A stretch of DNA of 5,889 bases. Origin: a bacterium. GTDB taxonomy: Bacteria > Bacillota_I > Bacilli_A > RFN20 > UBA1709. Under the pieces are notes generated by a model, which did no database searches, was not told the DNA's origin, and was given only the letters and a program-made list of their open reading frames with translations. The stretch's first letter is position 1. Every line of letters starts with the position of its first letter. Location of the stretch: assembly GCA_012511355.1 (NCBI GenBank), contig JAAZGG010000037.1:1-5889 (forward strand), in the 5' to 3' direction. Shown here piece by piece: positions 1 to 5,889 of this stretch. Made by a program: the position numbers and the translations under genes.

Positions 1-1
1 T

Positions 2-1720
2 AAACTTGATGGCGAAGAGGTTATATTCAAGGTCGGTTCAACCCAAGTCACTGTTAGTGATATTCTGGGCTTTGATGAAGGCACGGAAACAAGTGCTTGT
101 GCCTATGACCTATTAAATACCCCTGATGGTACAATGGCAGTCTATGAGGCTGTCTATAAGGTTCTAGCCCAACAAAACGTTCCTGTTAGTAGCGCGATTG
201 AAGGCGCTGTTAAAGAAAAAATGGATGATTGGGCTGATGAAGTAGCAAGATATGCTAATACCAATGGTGTCACCGTTCGTAACGGCACCAAAACCCTACT
301 TGAACAAAAAGGTTTTAATGATGAAAAAGAATTAGAGGCGTCTTATCTACTAGACGAACAAAAAGAAGAGTTGGCTAACATGTATGCCAACACCAATACT
401 GAGCCCAACATTGATGCGGCTACGGGCACAACTAGTTTGGAACGCTATGTTACCAATACTTCGCCCATGATTATCAAGCAAATCTTAACTAAAATCTCCA
501 GTACGGATACCCTAGCAACTAAGGCGACAATCAGTGCAGCTGAAGTTGATAGACTAAGTACCGTTATGAAGCGCCTAGCTTTATCTGGTAGCAGTAGTAA
601 TTCCTTTAAAAATATCGCTTATGAAGAATCAGAAGATGGTAGTAAAACTCATGGTGGTAACTTAGGCATCATGGATAGTTATACTCCTTTCGTACCTGAG
701 TTTAAGTTAGGACTCTACGTTTCCGAAATCATTCAGAACCAAACTGCTTGGAAGGGAGAAACATATGATGCTGATGACACCTTAGCCGCCCGTCCCCACA
801 CGGAAGATCTCTTTGGGGCTAACGGTGTTTACGCTAACTATACCGCTCCAGTTATGAATGTTGCGGCTGTAGTCAGCGCTTTATCCTATGCGGAAAAGGA
901 TTTAAACTTAGCCGCCCAAGCCGCGGCTGGACACGAAAAAGAGGAAGACTATGATGCTCAACTCTATCCGCGCAATGTTCTTTATAACAAATACTTTAAT
1001 ATGCCAACTATTCAATATCTAAAATTGGATTTCGCCAATATTGATACCGAATTAACCGACTTAGTTAAGGAGATGTACCCAACAATAGCCGATGATGCGG
1101 CTGAAGTGGCCACCAAAGTTAGTGCCATTAAAGCTCACGAGTTCTATGTTGGTTTACAGTCCGAACATAACAAATTAAATGATGACAAGTTAATCATTGA
1201 TGATAATGATACGCCAATTATCTTAGTTAAAAGTACTCATGGTCTGCACTGGATATCAGTAACCTGGAGTGCTTTAGATCAAGCCGCTCCTGCTGCAGGA
1301 AAAGCGGCGGATGCTGTTAAGTACTTTATGTATGGTAGCAATGCTAGCGCCATTGAAACAACAACTTATATCAAAGAATCCGCCTTTAATTTTGGCTATA
1401 GTAACACTACCGTTGCCCAAAACACTCGTAAAAACGAAGTTAAGGGCCGGGTAACTAACTATCTTAAAGGAGGTTACGGCTCACTGAGTCCTGTTGAGGA
1501 ACTCTATAAATATGAAATCTACACTTTCTATTATGAACGAGCCAAAGCCGCTGGTGATTTAACCATTACTAATACGCGAATTGAAAACGCCATTAATGAC
1601 TTTATCTCTACCAAAACCGTTTATCAAACTAGTCAAATTGACTCTTCCTTGAACAATACTTGGTCCTCTTATATCAAGAGTATTGAAGCCAATCAAGAGT
1701 TGAGAGACTTGTTGTATTAG
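2..1720 (+). CDS. PrsA/SurA-like parvulin-type peptidylprolyl isomerase, 5' end missing
   Basis: Probable extracytoplasmic foldase that would catalyse cis-trans isomerisation of X-Pro bonds in exported proteins. The frame is open from base 2. The first ATG, at 134, has no ribosome binding site and lies inside the protein, so the true start and signal peptide are off the left edge. Of 572 visible residues, the first part (VIFKVGSTQVTVSDIL) resembles the entry strand of PrsA-like chaperone domains. A parvulin domain follows: strand IIKQILTKIS (about 157-166), helix 178-196, FKNIAYEESEDGS (202-214), GGNLG (218-222) and FVPEF (230-234). The closing strand, STHGLHWISV, comes only at 411-420, so about 170 residues are inserted where ordinary parvulins have a short loop. 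The Asp of SEDGS and the His of GLHW are kept, but the His usual in the first strand (RHIL) is Gln160. A helical tail of about 150 residues follows. The gene is 16 bases from a paralog and probably cotranscribed with it. The domain call is fairly sure; isomerase activity is inference. Confidence 0.8.
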   Translation, partial: KLDGEEVIFKVGSTQVTVSDILGFDEGTETSACAYDLLNTPDGTMAVYEAVYKVLAQQNVPVSSAIEGAVKEKMDDWADEVARYANTNGVTVRNGTKTLLEQKGFNDEKELEASYLLDEQKEELANMYANTNTEPNIDAATGTTSLERYVTNTSPMIIKQILTKISSTDTLATKATISAAEVDRLSTVMKRLALSGSSSNSFKNIAYEESEDGSKTHGGNLGIMDSYTPFVPEFKLGLYVSEIIQNQTAWKGETYDADDTLAARPHTEDLFGANGVYANYTAPVMNVAAVVSALSYAEKDLNLAAQAAAGHEKEEDYDAQLYPRNVLYNKYFNMPTIQYLKLDFANIDTELTDLVKEMYPTIADDAAEVATKVSAIKAHEFYVGLQSEHNKLNDDKLIIDDNDTPIILVKSTHGLHWISVTWSALDQAAPAAGKAADAVKYFMYGSNASAIETTTYIKESAFNFGYSNTTVAQNTRKNEVKGRVTNYLKGGYGSLSPVEELYKYEIYTFYYERAKAAGDLTITNTRIENAINDFISTKTVYQTSQIDSSLNNTWSSYIKSIEANQELRDLLY

Positions 1721-1721
1721 A

Positions 1722-1728
1722 AAGGGGG
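1722..1728 (+). promoter_or_regulatory. Ribosome binding site of the second foldase-like gene
   Basis: AAGGGGG lies directly after the TAG stop of the preceding gene and 8 bases before the ATG at 1737. It is a G-rich variant of the AAGGAGG sites used by other genes here. It fixes the start, which is also supported by the lipoprotein signal peptide that begins there. The 16-base gap leaves no room for a promoter, so the gene is likely translated from a shared message. Confidence 0.8.
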
Positions 1729-1736
1729 CTTTAAAC

Positions 1737-3176
1737 ATGAAAAAGAAAACTCCATTAAAAATCTTAGCAATTGCTCTAAGCCTCTGTAGTTTAGTAGCCT
1801 GTGGAAAAAACAGTCCACAATTAAAAGATAAGGATAAAACCTTTATTACCGCCAAAAAAGATGCTACTCCTGATACTTATCAACAAATCTTTGATGAACT
1901 TTACAAAAAAGAAGGTGTCAAAGTTGCCGTTGATGAATTACTCTATCGGATTGCCAAACAAGTGTTAAGCACTTCAACTAATTGGACCAGTGAAGAAATC
2001 ACTCAGAGTATTAATGAGCGAATCGTTGATCACTTCGATACCTACTACAGTAACGAATATCGAGAGAACGGTTTATTCCGTGAAGAAAAACTAATTAACT
2101 CCCTTACTAAATCCGGTTATGTAATTAGCAAAAAAGAAGCCGAACCCTTTGTCGAAACCATTGATAATTATGTTGGTTATAATCATCTAAAAGAAAAATT
2201 GACTTATGATTACAGTAAATTTGAAGAAAAATTGACAAAAGATTATTACATTGAATTATTAAATGAAGAGTATATTCTCACGCAACGGGCGGCAAATTCA
2301 AGTTTCTATTTCACTAACAGAAATGTCCGGAAAGTTCAATACTTTTCTTGGACACCAACCAACTCTAGTGAAAGAATTAGATATGCCGACATTTTCCAAA
2401 ACTATATTGATGCTGGCATTGTCGCTGAAAAAGACTTTGAAAGTTTAGCAACTGGTGCCGGAGGCTTAGAAGAACAATGGAAAACCAAACAGCTTAAAGA
2501 TCTCGCCGAAGATTTTGCCATGATTAATGCTTATGCCGCTGACTTTTTTGGAACCGGCGCTAAGGCCGTTAATGAAAATGCTGAATATCCCTTACCGGCA
2601 GCTTATAGTGCCACCATTATCGCCTATGAAAAATCAGCTGAAGTAGCTGCTCACGAAACTAAAGGTTTCCGCAATGTCTACGCACCCAATACCTATAACG
2701 AGAGTCAAAAAGAAGAAGTTAAGAATAAAATGCTCAGTTATTCCAATAGTGGTGCCCATAGCATCTATGAAGGTTATTATCAAAAACAATTAGAAATTAT
2801 CAACAATAAATTATTTAAAAAGACTATTGGTTCTTCTGACAGTTCTACCATCATCAGCTCAACTATTAACGATGCCATTATTGATGTCAGTCCCCTATAC
2901 AAAAATACCAACTATATTGATATTACTGAATCCGGGACTATGATTTTAAAATCCGAAAGCAATAACTATGTTATCACGGTTGAAAAAATCGATGATGATA
3001 GTGACGCTGCTGAAAAGAAAATTGCCGTTAAAGAATTAGCTAAGGCAAGTTCAAATGTCAAAAACTGTGTTTACTTCTACTTGACAAGTTTAAGCGAAAG
3101 CGGTCAATTTGAGGTAAATAATGAAGATGTTTACAATTATTTGAATAAAACCTATGGCTATGGAGAAAACAATTAA
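1737..3176 (+). CDS. Lipoprotein, diverged PrsA/SurA-like paralog without an intact parvulin signature
   Basis: A complete 479-residue lipoprotein, expected to be anchored on the outer face of the cytoplasmic membrane. The signal peptide has basic residues at 2-4, a hydrophobic core at 9-21 and the lipobox LVAC, with Cys22 as the lipidated residue. The mature part is lysine- and glutamate-rich and mostly helical. It can be matched to the preceding gene product in order: an N-terminal helical region (YQQIFDELYKKEGVKV against MAVYEAVYKVLAQQNVPV), a strand VRKVQYFSWTP (197-207) where parvulin begins, FESLATGAGGLEEQ (234-247) in place of the GGNLG region, an FG...RN...YN block (270-321), and a closing strand ILKSESNNYVITV (403-415). 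The His of the closing GxH motif and the SxDxS Asp are absent, so I infer a non-catalytic chaperone or holdase. No other function is recognisable. It could be annotated simply as a hypothetical lipoprotein. The lipoprotein call is strong; the paralogy is moderate. Confidence 0.65.
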   Translation: MKKKTPLKILAIALSLCSLVACGKNSPQLKDKDKTFITAKKDATPDTYQQIFDELYKKEGVKVAVDELLYRIAKQVLSTSTNWTSEEITQSINERIVDHFDTYYSNEYRENGLFREEKLINSLTKSGYVISKKEAEPFVETIDNYVGYNHLKEKLTYDYSKFEEKLTKDYYIELLNEEYILTQRAANSSFYFTNRNVRKVQYFSWTPTNSSERIRYADIFQNYIDAGIVAEKDFESLATGAGGLEEQWKTKQLKDLAEDFAMINAYAADFFGTGAKAVNENAEYPLPAAYSATIIAYEKSAEVAAHETKGFRNVYAPNTYNESQKEEVKNKMLSYSNSGAHSIYEGYYQKQLEIINNKLFKKTIGSSDSSTIISSTINDAIIDVSPLYKNTNYIDITESGTMILKSESNNYVITVEKIDDDSDAAEKKIAVKELAKASSNVKNCVYFYLTSLSESGQFEVNNEDVYNYLNKTYGYGENN

Positions 3177-3202
3177 AAGGGGAGCTTAATGCTTCCTTTT
3201 TT
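3175..3202 (+). terminator. Rho-independent terminator-like hairpin after the lipoprotein gene
   Basis: Left arm AAAAGGGGAGC (3175-3185), loop TTAAT, right arm GCTTCCTTTTT (3191-3201). The 11-bp stem has two G-U pairs and ends in a T-tract. It begins inside the TAA stop codon. It should end, or partly end, transcripts of the two foldase-like genes. Because hit lies 26 bases further on with no clear promoter, partial read-through is possible. Confidence 0.75.
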
Positions 3203-3228
3203 AAAAATTTTAAGGAGGATTTAAAAAG

Positions 3229-3642
3229 ATGCGTGACTGTTTATTTTGTACGATTGTCAACAAGGAAATTCCTTGTTACTCGGTCTATGAAGATGATCAG
3301 TGTTTAGCTTTTCTAGACATTTCCCAAGCAACACTAGGCCATACTTTAGTTGTATGTAAAGAGCATTACCCTAGTCTTTTAGAAATTCCCGCACCCCTGC
3401 TTGCTCACCTTATGAAAGTTGCGCAAAAGATTGCTCAAGCCCAAATGCAAAGAAAAGGTGTTAAAGGGATAAATATTCTCAACAACTGTCAAAAAGTGGC
3501 GGGACAAGCCATTATGCATTTTCATCTGCATGTCATCCCTCGCTTTACTAACGATGACTTAAAATTCGATTTTCAAAAACATTCATTAAGTCCAGAAGAA
3601 TTTTTGGAATTAGCTAGTGAAATAAAAAAGAGTTTAGTCTAA
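3229..3642 (+). CDS. hit: HIT-family nucleotide-binding hydrolase
   Basis: A complete 137-residue histidine-triad protein of the Hint/Hit branch, typically a cytoplasmic dimer that hydrolyses adenosine nucleotide derivatives such as phosphoramidates or dinucleoside polyphosphates. Visible hallmarks are the N-terminal CLFC (Cys4, Cys7), which with His46 and the first triad His probably binds zinc as in Bacillus-type Hit; the IPCYSVYEDD strand region; GHTLVVCKEH (37-46); AGQ (91-93); and the triad HFHLH at 97-101 followed by VIPR. The middle His99 is expected to be the nucleophile. Length is normal for the family. The start is fixed by AAGGAGG at 3212-3218, 10 bases upstream. The gene follows a terminator-like hairpin without a clear promoter, and its 3' end overlaps the convergent yhaM gene by 9 bases. 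Nothing looks degraded. The family is certain; the physiological substrate cannot be told. Confidence 0.95.
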   Translation: MRDCLFCTIVNKEIPCYSVYEDDQCLAFLDISQATLGHTLVVCKEHYPSLLEIPAPLLAHLMKVAQKIAQAQMQRKGVKGINILNNCQKVAGQAIMHFHLHVIPRFTNDDLKFDFQKHSLSPEEFLELASEIKKSLV

Positions 3643-3651
3643 CTCTTTTTT
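3624..3651. terminator. Bidirectional terminator shared by hit and yhaM
   Basis: A perfect inverted repeat: AAAAAAGAGTT (3624-3634), six-base spacer TAGTCT, AACTCTTTTTT (3641-3651). Each strand reads as an 11-bp stem ending in a T-tract, so it can terminate both convergent transcripts. It lies within the coding ends. The hit stop (3640-3642) is in the loop and right arm, and the yhaM stop (3634-3636) is in the left arm and loop, so the stem also encodes the last residues of both proteins. Confidence 0.85.
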
Positions 3652-4578
3652 ACTTAATTTCGGTTGATAGAAAAGTCGATTATCTAAACCAGGACTACGA
3701 CCGCTAAATTCACCTGGCGGCACATCATTTAAAGCCTTGTCTATCATATTCATTTTGGCATCAAGATTATCAAGGGCTGCCAAAACTTCAGCTTCTCTAG
3801 TTAAGGGGACAACTGGGGAACCATATTCTTTTAAGCCGTGATGAGATAAAACCAGATGCTGTAACAAAAGAGAAACCTCCTCATCAACCTTTAAGAAACG
3901 ACAGATTTCCGCGATTTCGGCCTGCATGATGGATATATGCCCAATTAAGTGACCAGCGACAGTATAATAGGGCGCTAAAGCATCACCTAGCTCAGGGATT
4001 TTCCCCATATCATGAAGAATAATGCCACCATATAATAAACTCTTATTAAGTTTAGGATAAACCTTGATAATGCCTTCAGCACACTTTAGCATGCCAATTG
4101 TATGCTCTAAAAGTCCCGAAATATATTCGTGATGGTTTTTAGTGGCGGCTGGGAAAGTCCAAAAATAAGGTTCATTTTTGGAAATGGCATATTCCACTAC
4201 TTTTTTGACATCCTCATTATCAATCTCCGCAAGAAAACGTAATAATTCTTTTTGTAGCAAACGCCGTTCAACGGGGGAAGCGGGGGCAAAATTATAAATT
4301 TCTTCTTCTGATAAGTCTAATTTCTTACCAGACATTACTTTAATTTGTAAAGAATTACTATATTTAATGACTTGTCCTGTCACTTGAACAATCGTCCTTT
4401 TAACAAAGATATCGGCATCTTCATCAACAACTGTCCATTTACGTCCCTCTATTTGACCACTAGAATCTTGAAAAGTGATATTTAAATAAGGAACATTTTT
4501 ATTGGTCACACCGCGGACAACATTGGTAATAAAAAGATTCTCAACTATTTCAGTATTCTCTTTAAAATCTTTAATCAT
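3634..4578 (-). CDS. yhaM: 3'-5' exoribonuclease YhaM (OB-fold plus HD domain)
   Basis: A complete 314-residue protein matching the YhaM/Cbf1 family of Bacillota in length and layout. These cytoplasmic, metal-dependent 3'-5' exoribonucleases trim RNA 3' ends; related proteins also act on single-stranded DNA. The N-terminal OB-fold-like nucleic-acid-binding region spans about 12-85 (LFITNVVRG, YLNITFQDSSGQIEGRKW, VQVTGQVIKY). The HD phosphohydrolase domain spans about 150-280: LLEHT with His159, ILHDMGKIPEL with the His189-Asp190 pair, AGHLIGH with His210 and His214, LSHHG with His246-His247, and LAALDNLDAKM with Asp270 and Asp273. These are the expected metal ligands. The C-terminal stretch VPPGEFSGR...LDNRLFY is also in the style of this family. 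The start is fixed by AAGGAGG 9 bases upstream. It is the last gene of the minus-strand group, 53 bases after recX, and has its own likely promoter. The identification is confident. Confidence 0.95.
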   Translation of the reverse strand: MIKDFKENTEIVENLFITNVVRGVTNKNVPYLNITFQDSSGQIEGRKWTVVDEDADIFVKRTIVQVTGQVIKYSNSLQIKVMSGKKLDLSEEEIYNFAPASPVERRLLQKELLRFLAEIDNEDVKKVVEYAISKNEPYFWTFPAATKNHHEYISGLLEHTIGMLKCAEGIIKVYPKLNKSLLYGGIILHDMGKIPELGDALAPYYTVAGHLIGHISIMQAEIAEICRFLKVDEEVSLLLQHLVLSHHGLKEYGSPVVPLTREAEVLAALDNLDAKMNMIDKALNDVPPGEFSGRSPGLDNRLFYQPKLSKKELD

Positions 4579-4609
4579 CTCATCGTTCCTCCTTGTCGTT
4601 TGTCATTTT

Positions 4610-4618
4610 ATTATAACA
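4610..4618 (-). promoter_or_regulatory. Extended -10 promoter for yhaM
   Basis: On the minus strand the sequence reads TGTTATAAT, a perfect TATAAT with the extended TGn element. The best -35 candidate, TTATTA at 4638-4633 with 17-base spacing, is weak, which is usual for extended -10 promoters. The start of transcription would be near 4603, giving a leader of about 25 bases that holds the AAGGAGG site of yhaM. The -35 region falls at the 3' end of recX. Confidence 0.7.
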
Positions 4619-4631
4619 TATCTGCATATTC

Positions 4632-5222
4632 TTAATAAAGAATTGCAACTTTACTTAATATTTCCTCAATTAAATCTTCATCATAACCGGCATAGCTAAG
4701 TCTATTTAATATTTTTTGATGATTGAACCCTTGAGCAAGAAGTTTATGAGTAAACTTTAAAGCTTGCTCATGCTCATATATTTTATGATCTTGATCAATT
4801 AAAGTCTCTATTGTTTCCATGGAAAAACCCTTATTTTCTAGTTCATATCTTAAACGCTTTAAACCCCTAAACTTAGTTAAGCCCTTAAATAGATATTCTT
4901 CAAGATAGTTTTGGTCATTAATCAAATTTTTCTTTTGAAACTCTTCAATGACTAAGTTTATTAACTCTTCCTCGCCAAAGCGCGCTTTCAAAAGATCGTA
5001 AGCTTCAAAGGAACTCAAATCCCTTCTCTTTAAGGCTTTGATTAAGTGCAAACGAATTAAAAATATTTCTTCCTTTTTAAGACAAGCATCTAGTTCTTCC
5101 TTTTCTAAATCTTGCCCTTCTTGCCAATTAAAAGCCTTAAAATTTTCAACCTGAAAATTGTATTCTCGTCCATCAATGATAACTCTTGCCTTTTTATTAA
5201 GTTGGATTTTCTGGATTTTCAT
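4632..5222 (-). CDS. recX: Regulatory protein RecX
   Basis: A 196-residue RecX-family protein, a cytoplasmic modulator that binds RecA filaments and limits recombinase activity. The N-terminal segment MKIQKIQLNKKARVIIDG (1-18) is of the type seen in Bacilli RecX. Three-helix repeats follow: ALKRRDLSSFEAYDLLKARF (63-82), then FQKKNLINDQNYLEEYLF (95-112) with the family's 'L-I-x-D' turn, KFRGLKRLRYELENKGFS (117-134) with the 'G...L..KG' signature, and GFNHQKILNRLSYAGYDEDLIEEIL (165-189). An ATG 17 codons upstream (5273) is rejected because it lacks a binding site, whereas the ATG at 5222 has AAGGAG 6 bases before it and gives the family-typical start. It overlaps the upstream membrane-protein gene by 26 bases, suggesting coupled translation. 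No recA is in view. Family confidence is high. Confidence 0.9.
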   Translation of the reverse strand: MKIQKIQLNKKARVIIDGREYNFQVENFKAFNWQEGQDLEKEELDACLKKEEIFLIRLHLIKALKRRDLSSFEAYDLLKARFGEEELINLVIEEFQKKNLINDQNYLEEYLFKGLTKFRGLKRLRYELENKGFSMETIETLIDQDHKIYEHEQALKFTHKLLAQGFNHQKILNRLSYAGYDEDLIEEILSKVAILY

Positions 5223-5889
5223 TGCTCTCTCCTTGCTTTTTGATAGAACGAGGCATATCATCAGCCAATTCACTCACTCGCCTACTACCTTTTTCACTAA
5301 TAGTCCCAACATATCTTTCCGCTTCCATGATTCTGTCGGTCATATGGCGACTAAAGAACCATTGGTATTCTGAGGGAATGGTGTCCAACATATTGATTTT
5401 ACGATCACGGTTAAAGACAATGGTGGCTAAGCTTGTGTAAACAAGTGGAATATAGAAGGTTATTGTACGCCACAGAATCATCGCCGCTGATAAAATTTTG
5501 GTTTCTATAAAAATCGGGGCAAACATCAGATAGAAGAAAAACTCATCACCACCACTGGCTCCAGGAATAGGTACAAAAGTTGCCACCAAAGTAACAATGG
5601 AGGCTAAAGTTATAATAGTAAAGATATCAGTAAACTTAATATTAACTCCTAAGGCTAAAGCCACAAAGAAGGGAGCAATAAAGTAAATGGTCATTTTAAT
5701 AAAAGTCAAGAGTAAAACGAATAAAAAGCGCCGCCAATAACGACGAATATCCGAAAGATTTCGTCTAAATGAAACAATTTTTTGATTAATTACTTTATTA
5801 CGATATTCTAAATTTTTAACAATTTTAATTTTAGCTAGAATTTTAACGAAAAAACGGATAACCGACCCGGCAACCTTGGAATAAGATAA
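5197..5889 (-). CDS. YbhN/MprF-type lysylphosphatidylglycerol synthase transmembrane (flippase-like) protein, C-terminal part
   Basis: The 3' part of an integral membrane protein. The reading frame stays open through the right edge, so the ATG at 5709 is internal and the start is outside the window; 230 residues are visible. A basic loop (about 11-54) leads into hydrophobic segments at about 55-81 and 88-107. Then comes the family signature PIPGASGGDE (107-116) with FFFYLMFAPIF, and a last membrane segment containing ILWRTITFYIPLVY (138-151). The PxPGxxGxxE and 'WR..T(F/Y)Y.P' pattern is that of the UPF0104/LPG_synthase_TM family, whose MprF members flip lipids across the membrane. Here the acidic position has the pair Asp115-Glu116. 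A hydrophilic tail of about 70 residues (161-230) ends in ESNENPENPT. No aminoacyl-transferase domain follows, so this is not the MprF C-terminal synthase. The lipid substrate is unknown. It probably shares a transcript with recX. Confidence 0.8.
   Translation of the reverse strand, partial: LSYSKVAGSVIRFFVKILAKIKIVKNLEYRNKVINQKIVSFRRNLSDIRRYWRRFLFVLLLTFIKMTIYFIAPFFVALALGVNIKFTDIFTIITLASIVTLVATFVPIPGASGGDEFFFYLMFAPIFIETKILSAAMILWRTITFYIPLVYTSLATIVFNRDRKINMLDTIPSEYQWFFSRHMTDRIMEAERYVGTISEKGSRRVSELADDMPRSIKKQGESNENPENPT
5229..5234 (-). promoter_or_regulatory. Ribosome binding site that sets the recX start
   Basis: On the minus strand AAGGAG stands 6 bases before the ATG at 5222. It lies inside the coding sequence of the upstream membrane-protein gene. 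It decides for the 196-residue RecX over the 213-residue reading from 5273. Confidence 0.8.

Noticed and set aside
1466..1474. AAAGGAGGT inside the first gene, resembling a ribosome binding site.
   Set aside because: No suitable start codon with an open frame follows at the right distance; the bases are explained by the Lys-Gly-Gly codons of the foldase.
134..1720. Reading the first gene as starting at the ATG at 134.
   Set aside because: The frame is open back to base 2, the upstream residues look like the foldase N-terminal strand, and there is no ribosome binding site before 134.
1559..1855. A 98-codon open frame on the minus strand spanning the junction of the two foldase-like genes.
   Set aside because: It is antisense to well-supported coding sequence and its product has no recognisable features.
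4580..4606. An eight-codon upstream ORF (MTNDKEER) on the minus strand, ending one base before yhaM.
   Set aside because: It has no ribosome binding site, and the predicted transcription start falls within its ATG, so it is probably not translated; the overlap with the yhaM AAGGAGG site explains its lysine and glutamate codons.
5223..5273. The 17-codon N-terminal extension of RecX.
   Set aside because: It has no ribosome binding site at 5273 and lies within the upstream membrane-protein gene, while the ATG at 5222 has a good AAGGAG and a family-typical N-terminus.
5158..5440. Plus-strand open frames with hydrophobic stretches antisense to recX and the flippase-like gene.
   Set aside because: They are mirror readings of real genes on the other strand, with no ribosome binding sites or family motifs.

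Overview
The window is ordinary chromosomal DNA from a low-GC member of the Bacillota, probably class Bacilli (an uncultured gut-type or Mollicutes-related lineage would fit). This rests on AT-rich genes with strong AAGGAGG-type ribosome binding sites, a Gram-positive lipoprotein signal, and the company of a PrsA-like foldase, a HIT protein and YhaM, which I recall lying near one another in Bacillus. Tryptophans I checked are encoded by TGG, and no gene needs UGA read as an amino acid, so the standard bacterial code fits.

Plus strand, bases 2-3642: three genes in a row. The first is cut by the left edge. It is an extracytoplasmic PrsA/SurA-type protein with a recognisable parvulin prolyl-isomerase domain that is interrupted by a long insertion. 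Sixteen bases later comes a lipoprotein that looks like its diverged paralog and has lost the parvulin signature. A terminator-like hairpin begins in the stop codon of that lipoprotein gene, and a complete HIT-family nucleotide-binding hydrolase gene follows.

Minus strand, bases 5889-3634: also three genes in a row. In transcription order they are the C-terminal part of a YbhN/MprF-type membrane protein (cut by the right edge), recX (its start overlaps the previous gene by 26 bases), and yhaM. The yhaM gene has its own likely extended -10 promoter just upstream. The two gene sets converge. The hit and yhaM coding ends overlap by 9 bases, and a perfect 11-bp inverted repeat with A- and T-tracts there should terminate both transcripts.

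Together the genes concern envelope protein folding (the two lipoprotein-type foldases), membrane lipid handling or flipping (the YbhN-like protein), RNA 3'-end processing (YhaM), recombination control (RecX) and nucleotide metabolism (HIT). I see no mobile element, CRISPR array, tRNA or rRNA, and no gene-free stretch longer than about 55 bases. I found no convincing new biological system. The most noteworthy item is the tandem, insertion-split parvulin pair.
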